Origin: DATJWY01 sp035500775
Lineage (GTDB): Bacteria > Pseudomonadota > Alphaproteobacteria > Acetobacterales > Acetobacteraceae
DNA length: 13,083 nt
Direction: 5' to 3'
Assembly (NCBI GenBank): GCA_035500775.1
Contig: DATJWY010000149.1
Location: 1-13,083, forward strand
The notes under the pieces: model-generated
What the model was told of the DNA's origin: nothing
Database searches by the model: none
The model's input: the letters and a program-made list of their open reading frames with translations, nothing else
In this document: in pieces, positions 1-8,206 of the stretch
Layout: every line of letters starts with the position of its first letter
Position numbering within the stretch: the first letter of the stretch is position 1
Translations under genes and position numbers: made by a program

Positions 1-1209
1 GTCCAGCGTGGCGCCGCCGGCCAGCAGGTCCTGCAGCTTCTGCGCGCGCTGGTCCACGAGGTCGAGCGCCTTCTCGCGCGCGAGGCTCTGGCGGAGCGAC
101 TCGCGCGCCTGCTCGAAGCTCGTGCTGGTGGCCGGGGTGACGTGGGTGACGCGCAGCACCTGCCAGCCGAGCGGCTCGTGCACCGGCCCCGTCACGCTGC
201 CGGCGGTCGCCGCGAAGGTGGCGGCGGCGAGTTCCGGCGAGGGCACGGTCTCGCGGGTCGCGTCGTCCAGCGCGGCGGCGCTGGCGCCGGCCTTGGCGGC
301 GGCGGCCTGGATCGCCGGCCAGTCCGCCCCGCCTTGCCAGAGTGCCGCGAGTTGCCGCGCCTGCGCCTCATCCGGCGCGGTGATCACCTGGATGGAGCGC
401 TTTTCCGGCGTCTGATACGCGGCCTTGTGCTGCTCGTAGGCGGCGCGGAGATCGGCCTCCGGCACGGCGAGGGTCCGCGCGACGGTGTCCGGCGAGAGCA
501 CGATCAGCTTGATCCGGCGGTATTCCGGCGCGGTGTAGGTGTCCGGGTTGTTCTCATAATACCGGAGCAGCTTCGCCTCGGGCGGCGCGGCGGGGACGGG
601 CACGGAAGCGAAGGGTAGATCGACCGTCTCCGCCACGCGCTTCTCGGCCTGCAGGTCGAACACGCGGCGCACCAGCACGGAAGGGGCGCCGATGCCGGCG
701 CGCAGCGATTCCAGCACCTGCTGCTGCTTGAGGTCGGCGCGCATCAGCTCGAGGAAGCGCTGCTCGGTCAGGCCGGCATTGGCGATGGCGGCGTTGAAGG
801 TGGCGCGGTCGAACTGGCCGTTGGGGCCCTGGAAGGCGGGGATGGCATAGACCGCCTCCCGCACTGCCTCATCCGGCGCCACGAGTCGCAGGCGCTTCGC
901 CTCGGCCGCGATCGCCGCCTGGATCTCAAGCCGCCCGAGCGACTGGGCGAGCAGGCTGCGCCGCATCTCCGGCGGGATCTGCGACGGGTCCGGGAACATG
1001 CGGCTGACCTGTTGCAACTGCCGCCGGTATGCGCCGCCGAGTTCGCCGACGCTGATTTTCTGGTCCCCAATCGTCGCCACCGTATCGGGGCTCGCGCCCA
1101 TGTTGCGGACGATATCGGCGATGCCCCAGGCGCCGAACGAGGCGATGAGCAACAAGAAGAACAGGCGCGCGGCCCAGGTGCTGGCGAAGCGGCGGAAAAG
1201 GGCGAGCAT
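1..1209 (-). CDS. ppiD: Membrane-anchored periplasmic peptidyl-prolyl isomerase/chaperone, PpiD/SurA type (3' end outside window)
   Basis: Reading the minus strand from the ATG at 1209-1207 gives 403 uninterrupted codons to the window edge, so the C-terminus is missing. The start MLALFRRFASTWAARLF is followed by one hydrophobic segment (about residues 15-34), the single N-terminal anchor of PpiD, with the rest predicted periplasmic. A SurA_N-like helical region follows (about 45-200: GDQKISVGEL, then the FDRATFNAAI..AGLTEQRF pattern typical of PpiD). A PPIC/parvulin-like region occupies about 225-385, including GPVHEPLGWQVLRVTHVTPA. Family members help newly exported outer-membrane proteins fold near the Sec exit. 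The gene diverges from tpiA-secG, a common alphaproteobacterial arrangement, and SecG fits an export context. The Shine-Dalgarno is weak (GGGATT about 9 nt upstream). PpiD parvulin domains are often enzymatically weak, so chaperone function is safer to claim than isomerase activity. Confidence 0.9.
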   Translation of the reverse strand, partial: MLALFRRFASTWAARLFFLLLIASFGAWGIADIVRNMGASPDTVATIGDQKISVGELGGAYRRQLQQVSRMFPDPSQIPPEMRRSLLAQSLGRLEIQAAIAAEAKRLRLVAPDEAVREAVYAIPAFQGPNGQFDRATFNAAIANAGLTEQRFLELMRADLKQQQVLESLRAGIGAPSVLVRRVFDLQAEKRVAETVDLPFASVPVPAAPPEAKLLRYYENNPDTYTAPEYRRIKLIVLSPDTVARTLAVPEADLRAAYEQHKAAYQTPEKRSIQVITAPDEAQARQLAALWQGGADWPAIQAAAAKAGASAAALDDATRETVPSPELAAATFAATAGSVTGPVHEPLGWQVLRVTHVTPATSTSFEQARESLRQSLAREKALDLVDQRAQKLQDLLAGGATLD

Positions 1210-1418
1210 GTGCGTGACAATCCCGATCGAATGGCCTGGGCGGCACGGGAGGGGTGCGCCGGCCGGCGTCTCCCCGGGCACGGCGGCGGCACCATAGGTG
1301 CGGCGGGCGCGGAAGGCCAGCCCGGGGCGACGCCTGGAACGTCGCGGATGCACCGGCCTACTCCCGTTTCGCGCGATCTTCCTCTAACAGCGGAGAGATT
1401 ATCGACGGGGGGAGACAC

Positions 1419-2150
1419 ATGCGTCAGCTGATCGCCGGGAACTGGAAGATGAATGGTCTGACCGCCGGGGCGGAAGCCCTGGTCCGGGAGGTGCGCGCGG
1501 GCGCCGACGGCCTCGCCTGCGACCTGCTGGTCTGCCCGCCCTTCACCCAGATCGCCCCGGTGGCCGCGATTCTCGCCGGCTCGGGCGTCGCGCTCGGCGG
1601 CCAGGATTGCCACGCGGCGGAAGGCGGCGCTCATACCGGCGACATCTCGGCGCCGATGCTGGCCGATCTCGGCTGCGCCCATGTCATCCTCGGCCATTCC
1701 GAGCGGCGGCAGAACCATGGCGAGACCGATGCCGCGGTCCAGGCGAAGGCGTGGGCGGCGGCACGGGCCGGGCTCACGCCGATCGTGTGCGTCGGCGAGA
1801 CGGAAGCCGAGCGCGAGGCCGGGCGGGAGACGGCAGTGGTCGGCGGGCAGCTCGCCGGCAGCCTGCCGGAGGATTTCGCCGGCTGCATCGCTTATGAGCC
1901 GGTCTGGGCGATCGGCACCGGCAAGACGCCGACGGAGCAGGACGTGGCGGCCATGCACGGCTTCATCCGGCGGGCGCTGGTGGAGCGGTTCGGCCAGGCC
2001 GGGACCGGCATCCGGATTCTCTATGGCGGCTCGGTGAAGCCCGACAATGCCGCCCGGCTGCTGCGCGTGCCCGAGGTGGGCGGGGCGCTGGTCGGGGGCG
2101 CGAGCCTGAAGGCGGCGGATTTTCTGGCCATCGCCCGCGCCGCCGGCTGA
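1419..2150 (+). CDS. tpiA: Triosephosphate isomerase
   Basis: This 243-residue cytosolic enzyme interconverts dihydroxyacetone phosphate and glyceraldehyde 3-phosphate in glycolysis and gluconeogenesis. The TIM-barrel signatures are complete: GNWKMN (residues 7-12, catalytic Lys10), ILGHSERR (90-97, electrophile His93), AYEPVWAIGTGKT (158-170, base Glu160 and the mobile loop), and the phosphate-binding YGGSVKPDN (202-210) and GGALVGGASL. Length is normal for bacteria. The frame is open further upstream (ATG at 1254), but the ATG at 1419 is chosen because a strong GGGGGGAG Shine-Dalgarno (1407-1414) precedes it and the protein then begins exactly at the conserved first strand. It diverges from ppiD with a 209-nt gap and is followed by secG after 120 nt. 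An inverted repeat spans its stop codon. Confidence 0.98.
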   Translation: MRQLIAGNWKMNGLTAGAEALVREVRAGADGLACDLLVCPPFTQIAPVAAILAGSGVALGGQDCHAAEGGAHTGDISAPMLADLGCAHVILGHSERRQNHGETDAAVQAKAWAAARAGLTPIVCVGETEAEREAGRETAVVGGQLAGSLPEDFAGCIAYEPVWAIGTGKTPTEQDVAAMHGFIRRALVERFGQAGTGIRILYGGSVKPDNAARLLRVPEVGGALVGGASLKAADFLAIARAAG

Positions 2151-2163
2151 GCGGGCGATGGCC
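2126..2163 (+). promoter_or_regulatory. 13-bp perfect inverted repeat bracketing the tpiA stop codon
   Basis: GGCCATCGCCCGC (2126-2138) is the exact reverse complement of GCGGGCGATGGCC (2151-2163). The 12-nt loop contains the last tpiA codons and its TGA. No T-run follows, so this is not a standard intrinsic terminator. It could protect or delimit the tpiA mRNA 3' end or reduce read-through into secG. The function is inferred; the pairing is directly visible. Confidence 0.45.
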
Positions 2164-2270
2164 GGGCGCGCGCCGCGTTCACCGGCGGTGCGCGCGACCC
2201 GAGCGCGTGCTTTCCAAGCGCACCCCATCGGGGTAGAAGGCGCGCAATCAATCCCCGGGACCCGCCCTGA

Positions 2271-2639
2271 ATGACCACCGTTCTGCTGATCGCCCATCTG
2301 CTTGTGACGCTCGCCCTGATCGGCGTCGTGCTGATCCAGCGCAGCGAGGGCGGCGGCCTCGGCATCGGCTCCTCGCAGGGCATGGGCGCCTTCATGAGCG
2401 GGCGCGGCACCGCCAACCTGCTCACCCGCACCACCGCCATCCTGGCCACCCTGTTCTTCGGCCTGTCGCTCGCGCTGGCGCTGCTGAATCGCGGCACGGC
2501 CGGTGTCGGGCGGGACATCCTGGCCGTTCCGCCGGGGGCGCATACGGCGGTGCCGACTGGTACGCCGGCGCCGGTGCCGGCCGCGCCGGGCGCGGCCAAG
2601 CCCGCCGCCCCGGGCGGGCCGCAGGTTCCGACCCAGTGA
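2271..2639 (+). CDS. secG: Preprotein translocase subunit SecG
   Basis: SecG is the small auxiliary subunit of the SecYEG inner-membrane channel, and this 122-residue protein shows its layout. TM1 is about residues 3-22 (LLIAHLLVTLALIGVVLIQ). The cytoplasmic loop has the hallmark QRSEGGGLG..SSQGMGAFMSGRG (23-46). TM2 is about 54-73 (TTAILATLFFGLSLALALLN). A low-complexity Ala/Pro-rich tail (85-122) follows, which is frequent in alphaproteobacterial SecG and of no known fold. It lies 120 nt after tpiA. The start ATG at 2271 has no clear Shine-Dalgarno (nearest CCGGGACC), but no other start leaves TM1 intact. The neighbouring ppiD also points to protein export. Confidence 0.95.
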   Translation: MTTVLLIAHLLVTLALIGVVLIQRSEGGGLGIGSSQGMGAFMSGRGTANLLTRTTAILATLFFGLSLALALLNRGTAGVGRDILAVPPGAHTAVPTGTPAPVPAAPGAAKPAAPGGPQVPTQ

Positions 2640-2667
2640 TCGCCGCGCGTCCGCGCGCGCGCTTCCC

Positions 2668-3954
2668 ATGACGGACGTGATCATCGTCGGGGCGGGAGCC
2701 GCGGGGCTCGCCGCCGCGGCGCTGCTGCGTGAATCCGGCATCGACTGCCTGATGCTGGAGGCTGGGGCGCGACTCGGCGGCCGCGCCTGGACCAGTTGTC
2801 CGGATGCGCTCGGCGGCGCGCCTTTCGACCACGGCGCCACCTGGCTGCACATGGCGGAGCGCAATCCGCTGGTGACGCTGGCAAGGGCGGTCGGCGAGAC
2901 TCCGCGCCCGGCCGGTGGCCTGGAGACGTGCCATACCCGCATCGACGGCCGGGCGGCGACCGAGCCGGAACGGGCCGCCTATCGCGCCGCCTGGGAAAGC
3001 TGGCGGGGCACGGTGGGCGCCCGGCTCGATGAGCCGGAGGATCTCAGCCTCGCCGCGGCAGGGGCGGCGCTCGCCGGCGATCCCTGGCTGCCGGCGATCG
3101 AAACCTGGGAAGGGGCGCTGATCGCCGCCGCCGATGCCGATGTGCTCAGCCTGCGCGACTGGCACCACAACAGCCTGAACGGCGGCGATGTCACGCTTCC
3201 GGGCGGCCTCGGCGCCTTCGTTGCCCGTCGGCTCGGCGCGCTGGCTGGTCCGGTCCGGCTCGGCACCCCGGTCACGAGCATTGCCTGGGACGGCGCGGGC
3301 GTGCGGGTGGGAACGCCGCGCGGCACGGTGCAAGCGCGGGCGGTCATCGTCACGGTCTCGGTTGGCGTGCTCGCCGCCGGGCGCATCCGCTTCGCGCCGG
3401 GGCTGCCGGCGGAGACGGAGGCGGCGCTGCATGGTCTGCGCATGGGGCTTCTGAGCAAGGTGGCGTTGCGCGCCGCCGGGCCGGACCGGCTGGACGTGCC
3501 GCCCGATTGCCCGGTGGATCGCCGCCTTGCCCCCGGCGAGCCGGGCATGGTGTTCCAGGCCTGGCCGGAAGGGCGGGACCATGTTGTCGGTTTTGTCGGC
3601 GGACGTGCCGCCTGGGACCTCGCGCGCGCCGGCCGCGCCGCCGCCATCGCCTTCGCGTGCGAGCAGGCGCGCCGGAGCTTCGGCGCGCGGGCGGATCATG
3701 CGCTGTCCGACTCGGCGGTGGTGACGGGGTGGGGGAGCGATTCGCTGTTCCTCGGCGCTTATGCCTATGCGATTCCAGGGCAGGTGGATGCGCGCCTGGC
3801 GCTCGGCCGGCCGCAGGCGGATGGGCGGCTGCTCTTCGCCGGCGAGGCCTGCGCGCCGGACGGGCTCGCCGGCACGCTGGGCGGGGCGGTACTGAGCGGC
3901 CGGCAGGCGGCGCGGACGGTGCTCGCCGGGCTTGCGGGGCGGGGCGGGACATGA
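2668..3954 (+). CDS. FAD-dependent amine oxidase, polyamine/monoamine oxidase family
   Basis: This 428-residue flavoprotein probably oxidises an amine or polyamine with release of H2O2; the substrate cannot be read from sequence. MTDVIIVGAGAAGLAAAALL carries the FAD dinucleotide motif G8-x-G10-x-x-G13, with the ribose-binding acid at Glu31. GGRAWT (37-42) and FDHGATWLH (53-61) match the amine-oxidase N-terminal signature of polyamine oxidases. Lys264 in LLSKVALRA is the likely flavin-N5-side lysine of the family. GWGSDSLFLGAYAYAIPG (354-371) and LLFAGEACAPDGLAGTLGG (388-406) are the C-terminal FAD and substrate signatures. No signal peptide is seen, so it is probably cytosolic. The frame is open back to 2503 inside secG, but translation should begin at the ATG just before the first Rossmann strand. 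No Shine-Dalgarno precedes it, and it lies 28 nt after secG, so it may be translated by coupling or poorly. It sits between secG and pyrG, often close neighbours in alphaproteobacteria. Confidence 0.87.
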   Translation: MTDVIIVGAGAAGLAAAALLRESGIDCLMLEAGARLGGRAWTSCPDALGGAPFDHGATWLHMAERNPLVTLARAVGETPRPAGGLETCHTRIDGRAATEPERAAYRAAWESWRGTVGARLDEPEDLSLAAAGAALAGDPWLPAIETWEGALIAAADADVLSLRDWHHNSLNGGDVTLPGGLGAFVARRLGALAGPVRLGTPVTSIAWDGAGVRVGTPRGTVQARAVIVTVSVGVLAAGRIRFAPGLPAETEAALHGLRMGLLSKVALRAAGPDRLDVPPDCPVDRRLAPGEPGMVFQAWPEGRDHVVGFVGGRAAWDLARAGRAAAIAFACEQARRSFGARADHALSDSAVVTGWGSDSLFLGAYAYAIPGQVDARLALGRPQADGRLLFAGEACAPDGLAGTLGGAVLSGRQAARTVLAGLAGRGGT

Positions 3955-4034
3955 GGCGGCGTGGCTGCGGGCCGCCGGCAGGGCGGGGCGGCGCCGGGCG
4001 CCGGACCCGGTTTCAATCAGAGTTGGTGAAGGGC

Positions 4035-4057
4035 GGGTTCACGGCAGCGTTGAACCC
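4035..4057 (+). promoter_or_regulatory. Inverted repeat in the pyrG leader
   Basis: GGGTTCA (4035-4041) pairs with TGAACCC (4051-4057) across a 9-nt loop, 7 nt before the pyrG Shine-Dalgarno. The stretch 4012-4065 is noticeably poorer in GC than the DNA around it, as expected for a promoter or leader. It could be an operator or a leader hairpin. I see neither a convincing -35/-10 pair nor a T-run, so the role is open. Confidence 0.3.
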
Positions 4058-4075
4058 AGTGTATGAGGGGCGCCC

Positions 4076-5699
<1,624 letters not shown>

Positions 5700-5707
<8 letters not shown>

Positions 5708-6530
5708 TCAACTGAGTGTCCGTGCCGGTTCGCTGGAGATCGCCAACGACCGTCCCTTCGTCCTGATCGCGGGGCCGTGCCAGATCGAATCGGAGGCGCA
5801 TGCCTTCGAGGTGGCGGACGCGCTCGCGGCGATCACCCGGGAGGCCGGGGTCGGGCTGATCTATAAGAGCAGCTTCGACAAGGCGAACCGCACCAGCGCC
5901 TCGGCGGCGCGCGGGGTCGGGCTGGAGAAGGGGCTCGCCATCCTCGCCGGGGTGCGCGAGCGTTTCGGCCTGCCCGTGCTGACCGACGTGCATGACGCGC
6001 ATCAGTGCAAGCCGGTGGCCGAGGCGGTGGATGTGCTGCAGATCCCCGCTTTCCTCTGCCGCCAGACCGACCTGTTGATCGCCGCCGGCGAGACCGGGCG
6101 GGTGGTGAACGTCAAGAAGGGCCAGTTCCTCGCGCCCTGGGACATGAAGAACGTCGCGGCCAAGATCGCCGCCACGGGCAACCACAACATCATGCTCACC
6201 GAGCGCGGCGCCAGCTTCGGCTACAACACGCTGGTGACGGATTTCCGGGGGCTGCCGATCATGGCGCAGACCGGCTATCCGGTAGTGTTCGACGCGACCC
6301 ATTCGGTGCAGCAGCCGGGCGGGCAGGGCACGTCTTCCGGCGGCCAGCGGGAATTCGCGCCGGTGCTGGCGCGGGCGGCGCTCGCGGTCGGCGTCGCCGC
6401 GGTGTTCATCGAGACGCATCCCGATCCGGACCACGCGCCGAGCGACGGGCCGAACATGATCCCGCTCAAGGAGATGCCGGCGCTGATCGCCCGGCTCAAG
6501 CAGTTCGACGCGCTGAGCAAGGCCGACTGA
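5700..6530 (+). CDS. kdsA: 3-deoxy-D-manno-octulosonate-8-phosphate synthase, metal-dependent class
   Basis: KdsA condenses phosphoenolpyruvate and arabinose 5-phosphate to KDO-8-phosphate for the lipopolysaccharide inner core. The 276 residues show NVKKGQFLAPWDMKN (137-151), LTERGASFGYN (166-176) and FDATHSVQQPGGQG (197-210). Cys27 in AGPCQIES, His201, Glu238 and Asp249 have exactly the spacing of the Aquifex metal ligands Cys11, His185, Glu222 and Asp233, so this is the metal-requiring class and not the Asn-type enzyme of E. coli. The start is TTG at 5700: an in-frame TGA lies at 5685-5687, and the purine-rich GAGGCAGG (5686-5693) sits 6 nt upstream. It overlaps pyrG by 8 nt and is followed within 40 nt by a strong terminator, so it is the last gene of its unit. 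Confidence 0.97.
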
Positions 6531-6561
6531 TACCGGGCGGGCTTGCGTGTTGGCGTGAGGC

Positions 6562-6589
6562 AAGGCCAGGGGCTCCCCCTGGCCTTTTT
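6562..6589 (+). terminator. Rho-independent terminator after kdsA
   Basis: AAGGCCAGGGG (6562-6572) pairs perfectly over 11 bp with CCCCTGGCCTT (6576-6586). The loop is 3 nt and a T5 run (6585-6589) ends the structure. It lies 31 nt after the kdsA stop. Its left arm and the preceding bases (6555-6575) are almost identical to the head of the dispersed repeat at 8065-8085. Confidence 0.92.
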
Positions 6590-6602
6590 GCTGTACGATC
6601 GT

Positions 6603-6616
6603 TTGATCCAGATCAA
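6603..6616 (+). promoter_or_regulatory. FNR/FnrL/FixK-type binding site upstream of the GH8 gene
   Basis: TTGATCCAGATCAA is a perfect match to the CRP/FNR-family consensus TTGAT-N4-ATCAA: half-sites TTGATC and GATCAA with a 2-nt centre. It lies in an AT-richer patch (6595-6660) between the kdsA terminator and the glucanase gene, where a promoter is expected. For a class II site centred at -41.5 the start would be near 6651, giving a leader of about 110 nt. The -10 region cannot be assigned with confidence (TATGCT at 6653-6658 and GATTAA at 6625-6630 are alternatives). The match is seen; regulation is inferred. Confidence 0.6.
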
Positions 6617-6759
6617 TATCATAGGATTAAGGTTTCAGCTAACGGTGGTGCATATGCTTGATGTCGTCCGTCCCGGTTGTCGCCGTGGCATGGCGGCGTC
6701 GGGCCCTGCCGGTGGCGAAACAGCGCCCCTGGCGAAGATCGTGACGTGCGGAACACCAG

Positions 6760-8058
6760 ATGCCCAGACATTCAGCCGGTTCCCTGAGGCATCATCACCA
6801 CGTTTCACGGCGTGAGGCCTTGATCGCCCTCGTGGCCGGTACCGCCCTGGCTTATCCGGCGGCCCATCGCGCGGGCCTGATTCCGGGGGATGGCCCCGGG
6901 GATCTCGATGCTTTCGATCCCAATTCCGTCCCCGATGCCATGCCGGCCATCCCGCCTCCCGCGCCGCCTCTGCCGCTGACCGACCGCGACCGCGGCAACT
7001 GGGACCTCTTCAAGCGCAACTTCATCCTGCCGTCGGGGCGGGTGGTGGATCGGGGTGTGTCGCACACCGAAGGGCAGGGGCTCGGGCTGCTCTTCGCCGT
7101 CGCGTTCGATGACCGGGCCGTGTTCGAGCAGATTTTCGCCTGGACCGAGGCCACGCTCCGGCATGGCAATGACGCGCTGCATGCCTGGCGCTACGATCCG
7201 GCGGCGGCCGAGCCGGTGGGCGACCCCAACAATGCCACCGATGGCGACCTGTTCATCGCCGGTGCCCTGCTGCGCGCGGCCGAGCGCTGGGGCGATCCCG
7301 TGCATGCGCGGACGGCACACGAGATCGCCCGTGACGTGCTGCGCCTGCTGGTGCGCAAGGTCGGGTCCTGGACCGTGCTGTTGCCGGGCTACGCCGGGTT
7401 CGAGGGCGATCGTTCGGTGATCATCAACCCCTCCTATTACGTGTTCCCGATGCTTGACGCGATGAACGCGATCACGCCGTCGCCACTCTGGCGGCGGTTG
7501 ACGCAGGACGGGCTGAGCTTGCTCGGCCGCGCCCGCTTCGGCCTCTGGGGTTTGCCGCCGGACTGGCTGGAGGTCGCGCGCGCCGATGGCGCGGTTTCGC
7601 CGTCGGCAAACTGGCCGGCCCGGTTCTCCTACGATGCGGTGCGGGTGCCGCTCTGGCTTGCCTGGTCTGGTCATGCCCCGGAGTTGACCCGCTCGATGAA
7701 CCGGTTCTGGCTGGACCATGCGACTTGGCAGCCGGCCTGGGTGGATTTGCAGACGAATATGGTCGCCGACTATCCGGCCTCGGCGGGGATGGCGGCGATC
7801 AGGACTCTTGTTGCCGCGCGCCTCGATCCGATGCAGGCGCCGCCGGCGCCGGTCCTTGGGGAAGGGGACGACTACTATTCCTCGGCGCTGGCCATGCTCG
7901 CCCGGCTGGCGGCGTTGGAGACGCAAGGCGCGGCGGTTCCCATGGTGGATGCCGATCCTGCCGCGGCGGCCGATCCTCCGCGGCATGCCGGATCGCCATT
8001 CGATCGCCTGCGCGCATGGGGGCAGGCGATCGGGGCGCCGGGCTTCCAACGGTATTAG
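6760..8058 (+). CDS. Exported glycoside hydrolase family 8 enzyme (endo-beta-1,4-glucanase/cellulase-like)
   Basis: GH8 enzymes are inverting hydrolases with an (alpha/alpha)6 barrel, acting on cellulose, xylan, lichenan or chitosan; in cellulose-producing proteobacteria they often trim the nascent glucan. ATDGDLFIAGALLRAAERW (159-177) fits the GH8 signature at every position. Glu104 in SHTEGQ is the expected general acid, Asp161 the substrate-orienting acid, and Asp292 in FSYDAVRVP the general base. Total length is 432. The N-terminus (HHHHVSRREALIALVAGTALAYPAA, quoted in two pieces: HHHHVSRRE, then ALIALVAGTALAYPAA) carries a twin-arginine motif followed by a hydrophobic stretch, so Tat export to the periplasm is likely. 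A Pro-rich linker (62-73) precedes the catalytic domain. ATG 6760 is the first start after an in-frame TGA (6742-6744); its Shine-Dalgarno is weak. No bcs cellulose-synthase gene is in the window. It stands alone behind a terminator, with an FNR-type box upstream. Confidence 0.92.
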   Translation: MPRHSAGSLRHHHHVSRREALIALVAGTALAYPAAHRAGLIPGDGPGDLDAFDPNSVPDAMPAIPPPAPPLPLTDRDRGNWDLFKRNFILPSGRVVDRGVSHTEGQGLGLLFAVAFDDRAVFEQIFAWTEATLRHGNDALHAWRYDPAAAEPVGDPNNATDGDLFIAGALLRAAERWGDPVHARTAHEIARDVLRLLVRKVGSWTVLLPGYAGFEGDRSVIINPSYYVFPMLDAMNAITPSPLWRRLTQDGLSLLGRARFGLWGLPPDWLEVARADGAVSPSANWPARFSYDAVRVPLWLAWSGHAPELTRSMNRFWLDHATWQPAWVDLQTNMVADYPASAGMAAIRTLVAARLDPMQAPPAPVLGEGDDYYSSALAMLARLAALETQGAAVPMVDADPAAAADPPRHAGSPFDRLRAWGQAIGAPGFQRY

Positions 8059-8064
8059 CGGGGG

Positions 8065-8125
8065 GTGAGGGAAGGCCAGGGGCTCTGCCCCTGAACCCCG
8101 CTGGGGCCGGCGGCCCCAGACCCCT
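8065..8125 (+). repeat. Two-hairpin dispersed repeat, copy A (plus orientation)
   Basis: Hairpin 1 is AGGGGC (8078-8083), loop TCT, GCCCCT (8087-8092). Hairpin 2 is CTGGGGCC (8101-8108), loop GGC, GGCCCCAG (8112-8119), followed by ACCCCTTTCGTTTT. It begins 7 nt after the GH8 stop, between convergent genes, and probably also works as a transcription terminator. The family has further copies at 9236-9290 (inverted), 12947-12994 and 13012-13074 (inverted). I know similar GGGGCTCTGCCCC-type intergenic repeats from Acetobacteraceae and relatives; the family name, if any, I cannot give. Confidence 0.8.
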
Positions 8126-8206
8126 TTCGTTTTGCAGCGCGAGCGGTGCGAGGTCTTCTTCTCACCGTGCGGACCGCTACGAGGGACATGTCACGATCAC
8201 GGCAGG

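Noticed and set aside
2643..2661. CG-alternating stretch before the amine oxidase as a Z-DNA or regulatory element
   Set aside because: Short and expected in DNA this GC-rich; nothing else supports a function.
768..2942. Very long open frame on the minus strand across ppiD, tpiA, secG and the amine oxidase
   Set aside because: Its translation is Arg/Ala/Pro-rich low complexity with no family motifs, and it is antisense to or out of frame with four clearly recognisable genes. Such open shadows are expected at 70% GC.
6655..6815. Possible 53-codon leader peptide starting MLDVVRPGCRR and overlapping the GH8 start
   Set aside because: It has a weak GGTGG 7 nt upstream but no known relative or regulatory signature, and its frame is open by composition. 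Kept out for lack of support.
6805..8049. 414-codon open frame antisense to the GH8 gene
   Set aside because: No recognisable motifs, while the plus-strand frame has an exact GH8 signature and the expected catalytic acids.
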